From Geomonas azotofigens (lineage in GTDB: Bacteria; Desulfobacterota; Desulfuromonadia; Geobacterales; Geobacteraceae): a DNA stretch of 64,000 nt. The stretch lies in assembly GCF_018919395.1 (NCBI RefSeq), contig NZ_JAHLME010000005.1, positions 62,001-126,000 of the forward strand, written 5' to 3'. Positions 13,761-21,903 of this stretch are shown one piece after another. Made by a program: the position numbers and the translations under genes. The notes below the pieces were generated by a model. The model searched no databases and had not been told where the DNA came from. It was given only the letters and a program-made list of their open reading frames with translations. Positions within the stretch are counted from its first letter, which is position 1; every line of letters begins with the position of its first letter.

Positions 13761-16325
13761 ATGACTCAAAAGAATCAAGGAAGGTTACTGGTGTTGTTTG
13801 TCTTCGCCCTGTCCCTGCTGTCCTTTCAGCTCTGGCGCAACGAGGCGCAGGCGCAGTCCTCCTACTACACGACCATGGGGTGCGTGAACTGCCACACGAC
13901 CACCGCGACCTGTAACGGCTGTCACGCCCACGGCACCCACGCCACCAGCACCAAGAACACCATCAACGTGAACGGCACCACCAACAAGACCTCCTACGCC
14001 CCCGGTGAGACCGTGTCCGTCACCATAGCCGGCGGCTACCGCACCGGCTGGGTGCGCGCCGTCCTGCTCGACCAAAGCGGCACCCAGCTCGCCATCTCCA
14101 GCGGCACCGCCAGCGGCATGGGGAGCTCCACCACGCTCCCGGCCGTCCTGACCGCGCCGGCACCGGCCACCGCAGGCACCTACACCTGGCAGGTGGGGTG
14201 GTACGGCAACAAGTACGACATCGCCTCGGCCGCCTTCGGCAGCTGGCTCCCCGACGCCAACAACCCCAACCACGGCTACGAGATCGTCAGCACCAACAGC
14301 TTCACCGTCGCCGCGGCTCCCGCCGCCGACACCACCGCTCCCGTGGTGGGGACCTTCACCCTGCCGGGCACCGCGACCAGTCTGACCGTGCCGGTCACCG
14401 CCTTCACCGCCACCGACAACGTCGCCGTCACCGGCTACCTGATCAGCACCAGTTCCGCGGTACCGTCCGCCTCCGCCGCCGGCTGGAGCGCCACCGCCCC
14501 GACCAGCGTCACCGCGGTCGCCGGGGTGAACACCTTCTACGCCTTTGCCAAGGATGCCGCCGGTAACGTCTCCGCCGGAAAGAGCGCCAGCGTCACCGTC
14601 ACCCTCCCCGACACCACCGCGCCGGTGGTGGGAACCTTCACCCTGCCGGCCACCGCGACCAGCCTGACCGTGCCGGTTTCCGCCTTCACCGCCACCGACA
14701 ACGTCGCCGTCACCGGCTACCTGGTCACCACCAGTTCCGCGACGCCGTCCTCAGCCGCCGCCGGGTGGAGCGCCACCGCCCCGACCAGCGTCACCGCCGT
14801 CGCCGGGGTGAACACCTTCTACGCCTGGGCCAAGGATGCCGCCGGCAACGTCTCCGCGTCGGCGAGCGCCAGCGCCAGCGTCACCGTCACCCTCCCCGAC
14901 ACCACCGCGCCGGTGGTGGGAACCTTCACCCTGCCGGCCACCGCGACCAGCCTGACCGTGCCGGTCTCCGCCTTCACCGCCACCGACAACGTCGCCGTCA
15001 CCGGCTACCTGATCGGCACCAGCTCCGCGGCCCCGTCCGCATCCGCCGCCGGGTGGAGCGCCACCGCCCCGGCCAGCGTCACCGCCGTCGCCGGGGTGAA
15101 CACCTTCTACGCTTGGGCCAAGGATGCCGCCGGCAACGTCTCCGCCGCGAAGAGCGCCAGCGTCACCGTCACCCTCCCCGACACAACCGCGCCGGTGGTG
15201 GGAACCTTCACCCTGCCGGCCACCGCGACCAGCCTGACCGTGCCGGTCTCCGCCTTCACCGCCACCGACAACGTCGCCGTCACCGGCTACCTGATCGGCA
15301 CCAGCTCCGCGGCCCCGTCCGCCGCCGCCATGGGCTGGAGCATGGCTCCCCCGGCCGTGGTCACCGCCGTCGAGGGTAGCAACACCTTCTACGCGTTCGC
15401 CAAGGACGCGGCAGGAAACGTGTCGGTAGGCAAGAGCGCGACGGTCACCGTGACCATTCCGGCACCGACCGCCGACACCACCAACCCGACCCTGGTCGTC
15501 TCGACCCTGGCCGACGGTTCCTACACCAACAAGGTGACCCTCAACATCAGCGGCAGCGCGACCGACGCCGGTGGGCTGCAGTCGCTCACCATCAACGGCC
15601 AGGCCGTCACCGTCAACACCGACGGTTCCTTCAGCGCCGCCGTCACCCTCGTGACCGGTGCCAACGTGATCACCGTGGTGGCCGTGGACCAGGCCGGCAA
15701 CGCCCAAAGCGACGTCCGCACCATCACCTTCGACCCGACCGCCCCGGTGCTCGCCATCACCGCCCCCGGCGACAACAGCGACTCGGCGCAGTCCTACGTC
15801 ACCGTGACCGGGACCATCGATGAGAGCTCCGTCGTCACCGTGACCGACAACAGCGGCAGCCAGACCTCGGCCGCCATCAGCGGCAACACCTTCAGCGCCA
15901 CCGTGAACCTCGTGGCCGGCGTCAACACCATCACCATCACCGCTACCGACCTGGCCGGCAACGCCACCAGCGCCAAGCGCACGGTGACCTACACCCCGAG
16001 CGGTGCCCTCACCATGGCGGTCACCTATCCGGCGCAGGACATCACCACCAGCAAGAGCAGCATCGTCCTGACCGGCACCGTAGCCGACACGGTCGGCAAG
16101 GCCACCGTCCTCGTGAAAATGAGCGGCCGCACCTACAAGCCCAAGGTCGACAGCACCGGCGTATTCAAGCAGCAGCTCAGGTTCCTGAAAAACGGCCAGT
16201 ACGCGATCACCGTGACCGCGACCGACGCCGCCGGCAACAGCAGCACCGTCACCCGCAACGTGATCTATAGGAAGGCGACCCTGAGCGAGCTCAGGCTCAA
16301 GCGCAAGGAACGCTACGACGATTAA
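13761..16325 (+). CDS. Diheme c-type cytochrome with Ig-like repeats, surface protein
   Basis: The 854-residue protein has a signal peptide (cleavage after AQAQS), then two close CxxCH motifs (CVNCH near residue 41 and CNGCH near 50). A beta-rich domain to about residue 188 is followed by four near-identical repeats of 94-96 residues, each starting DTTAPVVGTF and ending KSASVTVTLP, then three more Ig-like domains (about 575-845) of the PxVVSTLADGS / TVTGTI type. The C-terminus is basic. AAAGGAG precedes the ATG. Heme at the tip of a long beta stalk suggests an extracellular electron-transfer or adhesion role. Expression is governed by two tandem cyclic-dinucleotide riboswitches. Confidence 0.85.
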   Translation: MTQKNQGRLLVLFVFALSLLSFQLWRNEAQAQSSYYTTMGCVNCHTTTATCNGCHAHGTHATSTKNTINVNGTTNKTSYAPGETVSVTIAGGYRTGWVRAVLLDQSGTQLAISSGTASGMGSSTTLPAVLTAPAPATAGTYTWQVGWYGNKYDIASAAFGSWLPDANNPNHGYEIVSTNSFTVAAAPAADTTAPVVGTFTLPGTATSLTVPVTAFTATDNVAVTGYLISTSSAVPSASAAGWSATAPTSVTAVAGVNTFYAFAKDAAGNVSAGKSASVTVTLPDTTAPVVGTFTLPATATSLTVPVSAFTATDNVAVTGYLVTTSSATPSSAAAGWSATAPTSVTAVAGVNTFYAWAKDAAGNVSASASASASVTVTLPDTTAPVVGTFTLPATATSLTVPVSAFTATDNVAVTGYLIGTSSAAPSASAAGWSATAPASVTAVAGVNTFYAWAKDAAGNVSAAKSASVTVTLPDTTAPVVGTFTLPATATSLTVPVSAFTATDNVAVTGYLIGTSSAAPSAAAMGWSMAPPAVVTAVEGSNTFYAFAKDAAGNVSVGKSATVTVTIPAPTADTTNPTLVVSTLADGSYTNKVTLNISGSATDAGGLQSLTINGQAVTVNTDGSFSAAVTLVTGANVITVVAVDQAGNAQSDVRTITFDPTAPVLAITAPGDNSDSAQSYVTVTGTIDESSVVTVTDNSGSQTSAAISGNTFSATVNLVAGVNTITITATDLAGNATSAKRTVTYTPSGALTMAVTYPAQDITTSKSSIVLTGTVADTVGKATVLVKMSGRTYKPKVDSTGVFKQQLRFLKNGQYAITVTATDAAGNSSTVTRNVIYRKATLSELRLKRKERYDD
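14328..15461 (+). repeat. Four tandem Ig-like coding repeats (282-288 bp)
   Basis: Units begin at 14328, 14610, 14898 and 15180. Units 2-4 are almost identical at the DNA level over long stretches, including silent positions, indicating recent duplication or gene conversion. The third-codon identity makes copy-number change by recombination likely. Confidence 0.85.
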
Positions 16326-16356
16326 CCCGCGGCGAATTCGCAGTAGCATTGGAAAA

Positions 16357-16380
16357 GGCCACCTCCGCAAGGAGGTGGCC
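16357..16380 (+). terminator. First hairpin of a double terminator
   Basis: GGCCACCTCC and GGAGGTGGCC form a perfect 10-bp stem with a GCAA tetraloop. There is no T-run directly after, so it probably acts as an RNA-stabilising hairpin ahead of the true terminator at 16387. Confidence 0.55.
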
Positions 16381-16386
16381 CACTTG

Positions 16387-16419
16387 CCCCCGCCTCTCTT
16401 CGAGGCGGGGGTTTTTCTT
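16387..16419 (+). terminator. Intrinsic terminator of the Ig-repeat cytochrome gene
   Basis: CCCCCGCCTC pairs with GAGGCGGGGG across a five-base loop, followed by TTTTTCTT. Confidence 0.9.
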
Positions 16420-16522
16420 CGGTTTCCTGCGACCTGAACTGGTACAAACGCGAAGTGTCTCGACACCCCTTGGCAACGTCTCAGGCTGACGATCCCCTTC
16501 TGTCATTGCATGTGTAAACAAG

Positions 16523-16550
16523 TTGATAAAGATATCTTTTAGAGTATAGA
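16523..16550 (+). promoter_or_regulatory. Probable promoter of the two-component operon
   Basis: TTGATA at 16523-16528 and TATAGA at 16545-16550 are separated by 16 bp within AT-rich DNA. The predicted leader is about 110 nt. Confidence 0.5.
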
Positions 16551-16634
16551 ATCGAGATGAAACTGCATCTAAGTTTCGCAATGTTTATATGCAAATATTA
16601 TGTTCTCAACCAGATGGAGGGCACCTGTGATCGA

Positions 16635-16653
16635 GCCACAATTTGATTGTGGC
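16635..16653 (+). promoter_or_regulatory. Inverted repeat just upstream of the response regulator start
   Basis: GCCACAA and TTGTGGC flank TTTGA, ending 13 bp before the ATG at 16667. It could be an autoregulatory operator or an RNA hairpin that limits translation. Confidence 0.4.
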
Positions 16654-16666
16654 AGTGAGATATCCC

Positions 16667-17338
16667 ATGCGCCTACTGATTGTTGAAGACGAGTTGAAGA
16701 CAGCGACATTCCTCAAAAAAGGCCTTACCGAGAACGGCTTCGTGGTCGATACTGCCGATAACGGTGAGGACGGCCTGCACCTGGTCCTCACGGGATCCTA
16801 CGATCTCGTCATCCTGGACGTCGGGCTCCCCGAGCGCTCAGGCTGGTCCGTGGTGACGGAGATACGCCAGCAGGGCAAGGGACTCCCGGTGCTGTTTCTG
16901 ACCGCCAGGGATACCGTCACCGACCGGATCAAAGGACTGGAACTGGGAGCCGACGACTACCTGGTGAAGCCGTTTTCCTTTGCCGAGCTGCTGGTCAGGG
17001 TGCGCACCATCCTGCGTCGCGGCCCGCTGCGCAACGAGGAAACCCTCCAGATCGCCGACCTCACCGTCGACCTGAACCGGCACCGGGCCTTCCGCGCCGG
17101 GACCCGCCTCGACCTTGCCCCCAAAGAATTTTCCCTGCTCTCCCTTTTGGCCCGCCGGGCGGGAGAGGTGCTTACCCGCACGGTCATCGCCGACCAGCTC
17201 TGGGACATGAACTTCGACAGCGGCACCAACGTGGTGGATGTGGCAATCCGGCGCCTGCGCACCAAGGTGGACGATCCGTTCCCGCAAAAGTTGATTCACA
17301 CCATCCGTGGAGTCGGGTATGTCCTGGAAGAGCAGTAG
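16667..17338 (+). CDS. OmpR-family response regulator
   Basis: The 223-residue protein has a receiver domain with the acidic pair in VEDEL, the phospho-acceptor Asp51 (VILDVGLPE), Thr in FLTARD and Lys in DDYLVKPF, followed by a winged-helix DNA-binding domain (residues about 125-220) with [15 protein letters not shown] and [15 protein letters not shown] chose the ATG at 16667 over an earlier in-frame codon because the receiver begins immediately (MRLLIVEDE). The ribosome site is weak. The closest architecture is the CusR/CzcR type. It overlaps the histidine kinase gene by 20 bp. Confidence 0.9.
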   Translation: MRLLIVEDELKTATFLKKGLTENGFVVDTADNGEDGLHLVLTGSYDLVILDVGLPERSGWSVVTEIRQQGKGLPVLFLTARDTVTDRIKGLELGADDYLVKPFSFAELLVRVRTILRRGPLRNEETLQIADLTVDLNRHRAFRAGTRLDLAPKEFSLLSLLARRAGEVLTRTVIADQLWDMNFDSGTNVVDVAIRRLRTKVDDPFPQKLIHTIRGVGYVLEEQ

Positions 17339-18761
17339 CAGCTCCTACGATTTCTTCAGAAAATCATCCATCACCGGCAGGCTCACCCTGCTCTACATCC
17401 TGTCCGCCGTGATCGCCCTTGTGGGCGGCATCGTCTACATCACCTGGTCCATGTACCAGGTGATGGAACAGGCCGACCGGGACTTCATCCAGGGGCGACT
17501 GCAGACCTACCGTGCTCTTTTTTCCGACAGCCCGGGCGATCTCGAGATCATCCGCAAGGACATCGAATGGGAGGGGACCAACGTCGCCACCCCGGAGTAC
17601 TACATCCGCATCGAGGACAGCTCCGGCCGGCTGCTGGTCGAGACGCCGGGGATGTCGCAGGTACTCCCGTCGAGTCTCTTTCGCTGCGTCCTGACCCACC
17701 CCCGGCAGGTAACCACCCGCTACGTGCATGCCGCCAACGGGCGGGAATACCTGATCAGCTGCGACCTGGAACCTACCGGGCGCCCCTCGGGCGGCATCAT
17801 CCAGATAGGTCTCGACGCGACCGCCGAGATAACGGCCATCCGCAAGAAGCAAGTCCAGCTGGTGATCCTCTTCATAACCGGCATAGTGGCGGCAACCGGC
17901 GTCGGAGTCCTGGTCGCCCGCAAGGCGCTGACCCCCCTGCGTGACATCACCGGAGTCGCCGAGCAGATAACGGTGGAACGGATCAACGAGCGCCTCGACC
18001 CGCTGCAGTGGCCGGTTGAACTGCGGCGGCTGGCATCGGCGTTCAACGAGATGCTGGGGCGGCTCGAGGAGTCGTTCACCAAGCTCTCCCAGAGCTCCTC
18101 CAACCTGGCCCATGAACTGCGCACCCCGATCAACAACCTGCTCGGGGTAACCGAGGTCGCCCTGACCCGCGACCGCGCCGCGGAGGAGTACCGAAGGACC
18201 CTCGAGTCCAACGTCGAGGAGTATCACCGCCTGTCGCGCCTGATTGACGACATGCTGTTCCTGGCCCGCACCGACCACCCCACCCAGCGCGTCAAGTTCG
18301 TCCTGTTCGATCCGGCCAAGGAGATCGAGAAGGTCTGCGCCTTTTACGAACCGGTCGCCGAAGACAGGGGGATCGCGATCAGCTACAGCGGCAGCGGCCT
18401 CATGTACGGCGCGCCCCAGATGCTCGAACGGGCCGTCAGCAATCTCGTCGGCAACGCGCTGCAGTATTCCCCGCCCGGATGCACGGTCGAGGTCCGGACA
18501 CTGACCACCGACGACGGCTCCCAGGAGATCGAGGTCCGCGATTCCGGCCACGGCATGAAGCCGGAGGAGGTGCACCGCGTGTTCGACCGGTTCTACCGCG
18601 GCGACCGGCACCGGACCCTGCATCCGGACGGCTCGGGGCTCGGCCTGTCCATCGTCAAATCGATCGTGGAGCTGCACCACGGCACCATTTCCGTCGACAG
18701 CTCACCGGACCACGGTACGACCATACTGCTCCGTTTCCCCCCTCCCCCGCCCAACGCGTAG
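17319..18761 (+). CDS. Sensor histidine kinase, partner of the OmpR regulator
   Basis: About 480 residues: transmembrane helix near 20-45, periplasmic domain to about 170, second helix near 180-200, HAMP (about 200-250), the H box [15 protein letters not shown], and an ATPase domain with the N box ([18 protein letters not shown]), [14 protein letters not shown] and [10 protein letters not shown]. It belongs with heavy-metal-type kinases (CusS/CzcS-like), but no metal efflux genes lie nearby, so the signal is unknown. The ATG at 17319 sits inside the regulator gene behind GGAG. No intrinsic terminator follows; instead a C-rich repeat array starts seven bases past the stop. Confidence 0.9.
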   Translation: MSWKSSSSSYDFFRKSSITGRLTLLYILSAVIALVGGIVYITWSMYQVMEQADRDFIQGRLQTYRALFSDSPGDLEIIRKDIEWEGTNVATPEYYIRIEDSSGRLLVETPGMSQVLPSSLFRCVLTHPRQVTTRYVHAANGREYLISCDLEPTGRPSGGIIQIGLDATAEITAIRKKQVQLVILFITGIVAATGVGVLVARKALTPLRDITGVAEQITVERINERLDPLQWPVELRRLASAFNEMLGRLEESFTKLSQSSSNLAHELRTPINNLLGVTEVALTRDRAAEEYRRTLESNVEEYHRLSRLIDDMLFLARTDHPTQRVKFVLFDPAKEIEKVCAFYEPVAEDRGIAISYSGSGLMYGAPQMLERAVSNLVGNALQYSPPGCTVEVRTLTTDDGSQEIEVRDSGHGMKPEEVHRVFDRFYRGDRHRTLHPDGSGLGLSIVKSIVELHHGTISVDSSPDHGTTILLRFPPPPPNA

Positions 18762-18767
18762 TTCCGC

Positions 18768-18993
18768 CTCGCCCTGCCGTCACAAGCTCGCCCTGCCGTA
18801 ACCTCCTCGCCCTGCCGTAACCTCCTCGCCCTGCCGTAACCTCCTCGCCCTGCCGTAACCTCCTCGCCCTGCCGCAACCTCCTGCAATCCCCCTCCTGCA
18901 ATCCCCCTCCTGCAATCCCCCTCCTGCAATCCCCCTCCTGCAATCCCCCTCCTGCAATCCCCCTCCTGCAATCTCCTCCCTGCAATCTCCTCC
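18768..18993 (+). repeat. Compound C-rich minisatellite (19-bp units, then 14-bp units)
   Basis: Six copies of a 19-bp unit (CTCGCCCTGCCGTAACCTC, starts at 18768, 18787, 18806, 18825, 18844, 18863) pass directly into eight copies of a 14-bp unit (CTGCAATCCCCCTC, starts every 14 bp from 18882 to 18980; the last two read CTCCTCC). The 14-bp unit looks like a shortened 19-bp unit. The tract is rich in C and poor in G on the coding strand of the upstream kinase gene. Confidence 0.9.
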
Positions 18994-19068
18994 CTGCCGC
19001 ACACTCTTCTGCGGCACCATTTCTCTGCTCCATGATGCCTCCGCCGTCGGGGCCGTGCCCCCGTCAAC

Positions 19069-19266
19069 CTTACCAAATGGTAATGTCCGCAACAGATTCC
19101 GGTAAGGCTTCTTCAGCTATTCTCCCCACCAACCCGACTCTTTAGGTAAAGAACGACGGCCTTACCAAATGGTAATGTCCGCAACAGATTCCGGTAAGGC
19201 TTCTTCAGCTATTCTCCTCATCAACCCGACTCTTTAGGTAAAGAACGACACATTACCAAATGGCAA
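19069..19266. repeat. Two 92-bp direct repeats plus partial third, each with a dyad
   Basis: Units at about 19069-19160 and 19161-19252 are nearly identical. Each opens with the dyad TTACCA-AA-TGGTAA (19070-19083 and 19162-19175); a third, slightly degenerate copy (TTACCAAATGGCAA) lies at 19253-19266. CCGGTAAGGC and TTTAGGTAAAG occur at the same place in each full unit. The array sits 100-300 bp before the NHL gene that opens the OmcS locus, which suits multiple sites for a regulator. Confidence 0.8.
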
Positions 19267-19363
19267 CGTTGCGGCAACGCTCCGGAAATAGCGTATGTCG
19301 TATGCTGCAGACACCAGTTGCGCTCCGCCACATGGTCGAGCCCAGGAAAACCACCGGTTCCAC

Positions 19364-20335
19364 ATGGACAAGATTTACCGCGGCATGCTGCTCTCTCTCA
19401 TCCTGGTCACCGCCCTCGCGGCACCGGCCCCGGCGGCCGTCTTCAGAGCAGCCTATCTGTACACGCTTTCGGACTTCAACGGGGCGATCCCCTACAACTG
19501 GGTCAACCTCGCGGTCGACCGGCGCGGCGAGGAGACCTACGTCGCGGACCCCAGCGGCCGGACGGTGCGGGTCTTCAACGACAGCGGCATGGAAGTGTAC
19601 CGCTTCGGCGACAACGGCGATTTCGGCAACATAACGGCGGTGGCGGTGGCGGACAGCGGAGAGATCTTCGTCCTCTCCCGGTCCAACGCAAGCTACGCGG
19701 TAACCCGCTGCGACTACCGAGGGGAACCGAAGGCACGACTTGCCATGAGGGGGTTCCCCCCCGAGTACGCAACCGACTTCGTTCCCGACACCATCACCTG
19801 GCATGGGGATCACCTCTACCTGGTCGACAGGAACACGATGAAGGTGGCGCTGACCGACCGGGAGGGGAGCTTCGACTCCGGGTACGACCTGGGCACCATC
19901 GTAGGGTTTAGCAAGAAGCAAAGAAGCGAATCGGGGATGGTCGGCTTCAGCGTGGATAGCGAAGGGGACCTCCTCTTCACGGTGCCGGTCTTCTTCTCCG
20001 CCTACCTGGTCACCCCCGGCCACCAAGTACGTTCCTTCGGCATGCGCGGCAGCACGCCGGGGAAGTTCAACATAGTAAGCGGCATCGCCTCCGATGAGCG
20101 GGGGAACATCTACGTGGCGGACACCCTGCGCTGCGTGGTGATGATCTTCGACAGGGATTTCAGTTTCCAGGCGGAGTTCGGCTTCCGGGGACTGGACCCG
20201 GGCAACCTCATTGCTCCAATGGAACTCGTCGTCAACCATGACCGGGTTTACGTGGCCCAGAGCCGGGCCAGGGGCGTCAGCGTCTACCGGGTATTCCAGA
20301 CCCAGCCGTCAGCGACCAGCACGAAGGGGGGGTGA
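19364..20335 (+). CDS. NHL-repeat beta-propeller protein, first gene of the OmcS locus
   Basis: The product is about 323 residues with a signal peptide (MLLSLILVTALAAPAPAA) and NHL-type blades such as WVNLAVDRRGEETYVADPSG and ASDERGNIYVADTLRC across residues about 45-310. It is predicted to be exported. The start is uncertain: the ATG at 19364 puts the signal at the N-terminus, while an in-frame ATG at 19295 has a better ribosome site (GGAAA) but adds 23 residues. An NHL protein precedes omcS in G. sulfurreducens as I recall it, so a role in nanowire biogenesis is plausible but unproven. Confidence 0.8.
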   Translation: MDKIYRGMLLSLILVTALAAPAPAAVFRAAYLYTLSDFNGAIPYNWVNLAVDRRGEETYVADPSGRTVRVFNDSGMEVYRFGDNGDFGNITAVAVADSGEIFVLSRSNASYAVTRCDYRGEPKARLAMRGFPPEYATDFVPDTITWHGDHLYLVDRNTMKVALTDREGSFDSGYDLGTIVGFSKKQRSESGMVGFSVDSEGDLLFTVPVFFSAYLVTPGHQVRSFGMRGSTPGKFNIVSGIASDERGNIYVADTLRCVVMIFDRDFSFQAEFGFRGLDPGNLIAPMELVVNHDRVYVAQSRARGVSVYRVFQTQPSATSTKGG

Positions 20336-20414
20336 GAAGAAGCGAACAGTACTCAAAACGGTGCAGTTGGTAATTAATGTTCGAATTTAGTGATGAGATT
20401 GAAAAGGAGATTCC

Positions 20415-21773
20415 ATGAAAGCAGCAAAGTCTTTGACAGCAGCAGCAATCCTTACCCTCCTGGCCTCCGGCAGCGCCTTCGCCTACCATGACGGCGGCGT
20501 CGCGTACTGCGACGGGTGCCACACCATGCACAACTCTTCCGGCAACAAGGCGATGGGCACTGGCAGCAACGCCACCAAGCTCAAAGGGGTCACCTACCTG
20601 CTCCAGGGCAGCGACCAGAGCTCGACCTGCCTCAACTGCCACGCCACCACCTCCGCGAAGGCGGGGAGCTACCACATCATGACCACCGACGCCGCCTCGG
20701 GCGGCACCGTTCCCTCCAACTACACCCCCGGCGGCGACTTCGCCTGGGTGAAGGAAACCTTCAACTACAATAGCCACGGCACCCCGACCACCAGCCTTGG
20801 CGAGCGCCACGGCCACAACGTCGTCGCCGCCGACTTCGGCATCACCCCCGACAGCACCCTGAGCACCGCCCCGGGCGGCAACTACCCGGCGGCGAACCTG
20901 GCCTGCTCGAGCTGCCACGATCCCCACGGCAAGTACCGCATCGTCGACGCAGCGGGCACCGTGCAGCGCCCCGTCGTCGCGGGCACCGGCTACAACGGCG
21001 CCAACGACGTGGCGGTCTCCTTGCCGATCAACGGCTCCGGCTCCTACGGCGCTGCTCCGACCACCACCGAGGCGGTCGGCGTCTACCGCCTGTTGGGTGG
21101 CCCGGGATACCTCCCGGATTCCGTGTCGGGCGTGGCCGGCATCCAGCCGTTTGCAGCACTGCCTCCGTATGCCGTCGCACCGGCATCCTACAACCGCTCC
21201 GAGGCGAGCACCGACACCCGCGTGGCCTACGGTACCGGCATGTCCGAGTGGTGCGCCAACTGCCACACCAACATCCACAACTCCACCGCCAACTATGACG
21301 GCGGCACCAGCCTGATCCACCCGGCCAGCAGCGACTCCACCCTGGGCGCCAACATCCTTGCCAACTACAACGCCTACGTAAGCTCCGGCAACTTCGGCGG
21401 CACCGTGGCCAGCGCCTACACCTCCATGGTGCCCTTCGAAGAGGGGACCAACAACCGCGCCAACCTGGCCCTGCACGCCGTCAACGACGGTTCCCAGAAA
21501 GGGGGCGCCGACAGCAGCTCCAACGTCATGTGCCTCTCCTGCCACAGGGCCCATGCCTCCGGTTGGGACAGCATGACCCGCTGGACCAACAAGACCGAGT
21601 TCCTCACCGTGGCGGGCGCTTACCCCGGTACCGACTCCACCAACAGCTCGGCACAGTCCTACGGCCTTGGCCGTACCATGAACGAGGTCCAGGCAACCTT
21701 CTACCAGAGGCCGGCTACCGTCTATGCCACCTACCAGCGGTCCCTGTGCAACAAGTGCCACGCCAAGGACTAA
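20415..21773 (+). CDS. omcS: OmcS, hexaheme nanowire-forming c-type cytochrome
   Basis: The 452-residue precursor is close in length and sequence to G. sulfurreducens OmcS (432 residues). It has a signal peptide ending AFA, then YHDGGVAYCDGCHTMHN at the mature N-terminus. The six hemes are CDGCH, CLNCH, CSSCH, CANCH, CLSCH and CNKCH, and it ends CNKCHAKD as in OmcS. Other family signatures are TPGGDFAWVK, GERHGHNVVA, CHDPHGKYR, YGTGMSEWC and CHRAHASGWDSMTR. The His after CHTM is the residue (His16 of mature OmcS) that ligates a heme of the neighbouring subunit in the filament. AAGGAGA precedes the ATG. The protein should polymerise into extracellular heme filaments that carry electrons to metals or partner cells. 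Confidence 0.95.
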   Translation: MKAAKSLTAAAILTLLASGSAFAYHDGGVAYCDGCHTMHNSSGNKAMGTGSNATKLKGVTYLLQGSDQSSTCLNCHATTSAKAGSYHIMTTDAASGGTVPSNYTPGGDFAWVKETFNYNSHGTPTTSLGERHGHNVVAADFGITPDSTLSTAPGGNYPAANLACSSCHDPHGKYRIVDAAGTVQRPVVAGTGYNGANDVAVSLPINGSGSYGAAPTTTEAVGVYRLLGGPGYLPDSVSGVAGIQPFAALPPYAVAPASYNRSEASTDTRVAYGTGMSEWCANCHTNIHNSTANYDGGTSLIHPASSDSTLGANILANYNAYVSSGNFGGTVASAYTSMVPFEEGTNNRANLALHAVNDGSQKGGADSSSNVMCLSCHRAHASGWDSMTRWTNKTEFLTVAGAYPGTDSTNSSAQSYGLGRTMNEVQATFYQRPATVYATYQRSLCNKCHAKD

Positions 21774-21820
21774 CGAAGCACCCTGTTTGAAGAGGCCGTA
21801 GCGCCTCACCATGCCGCAAT

Positions 21821-21844
21821 CGGGCTGGCCTTCGGGCCAGCCCG
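21821..21844 (+). promoter_or_regulatory. UUCG-capped stem-loop after omcS
   Basis: CGGGCTGGCC and GGCCAGCCCG form a perfect 10-bp stem closed by TTCG. It lies 48 bp past the omcS stop and 60 bp before the next gene and lacks a T-run. It probably protects the omcS 3' end or partly attenuates read-through, so that the abundant filament subunit exceeds its assembly factors. Confidence 0.6.
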
Positions 21845-21903
21845 GTTCTCACGGAAACCGTAGTTCCAAAGCCGGGCTCCCGCCCCGGCAGCGTGGCACC
21901 CCT

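Noticed and set aside
14751-16466. 571-codon minus-strand open frame opposite the Ig-repeat protein
   Set aside because: Gly/Asp/His-rich repetitive translation caused by the antisense of the Ig repeats; the sense frame has a signal peptide, hemes and a ribosome site.
18768-18993. Possible CRISPR array
   Set aside because: The units are contiguous with no spacers, differ in length between the two halves, and no cas gene is present.
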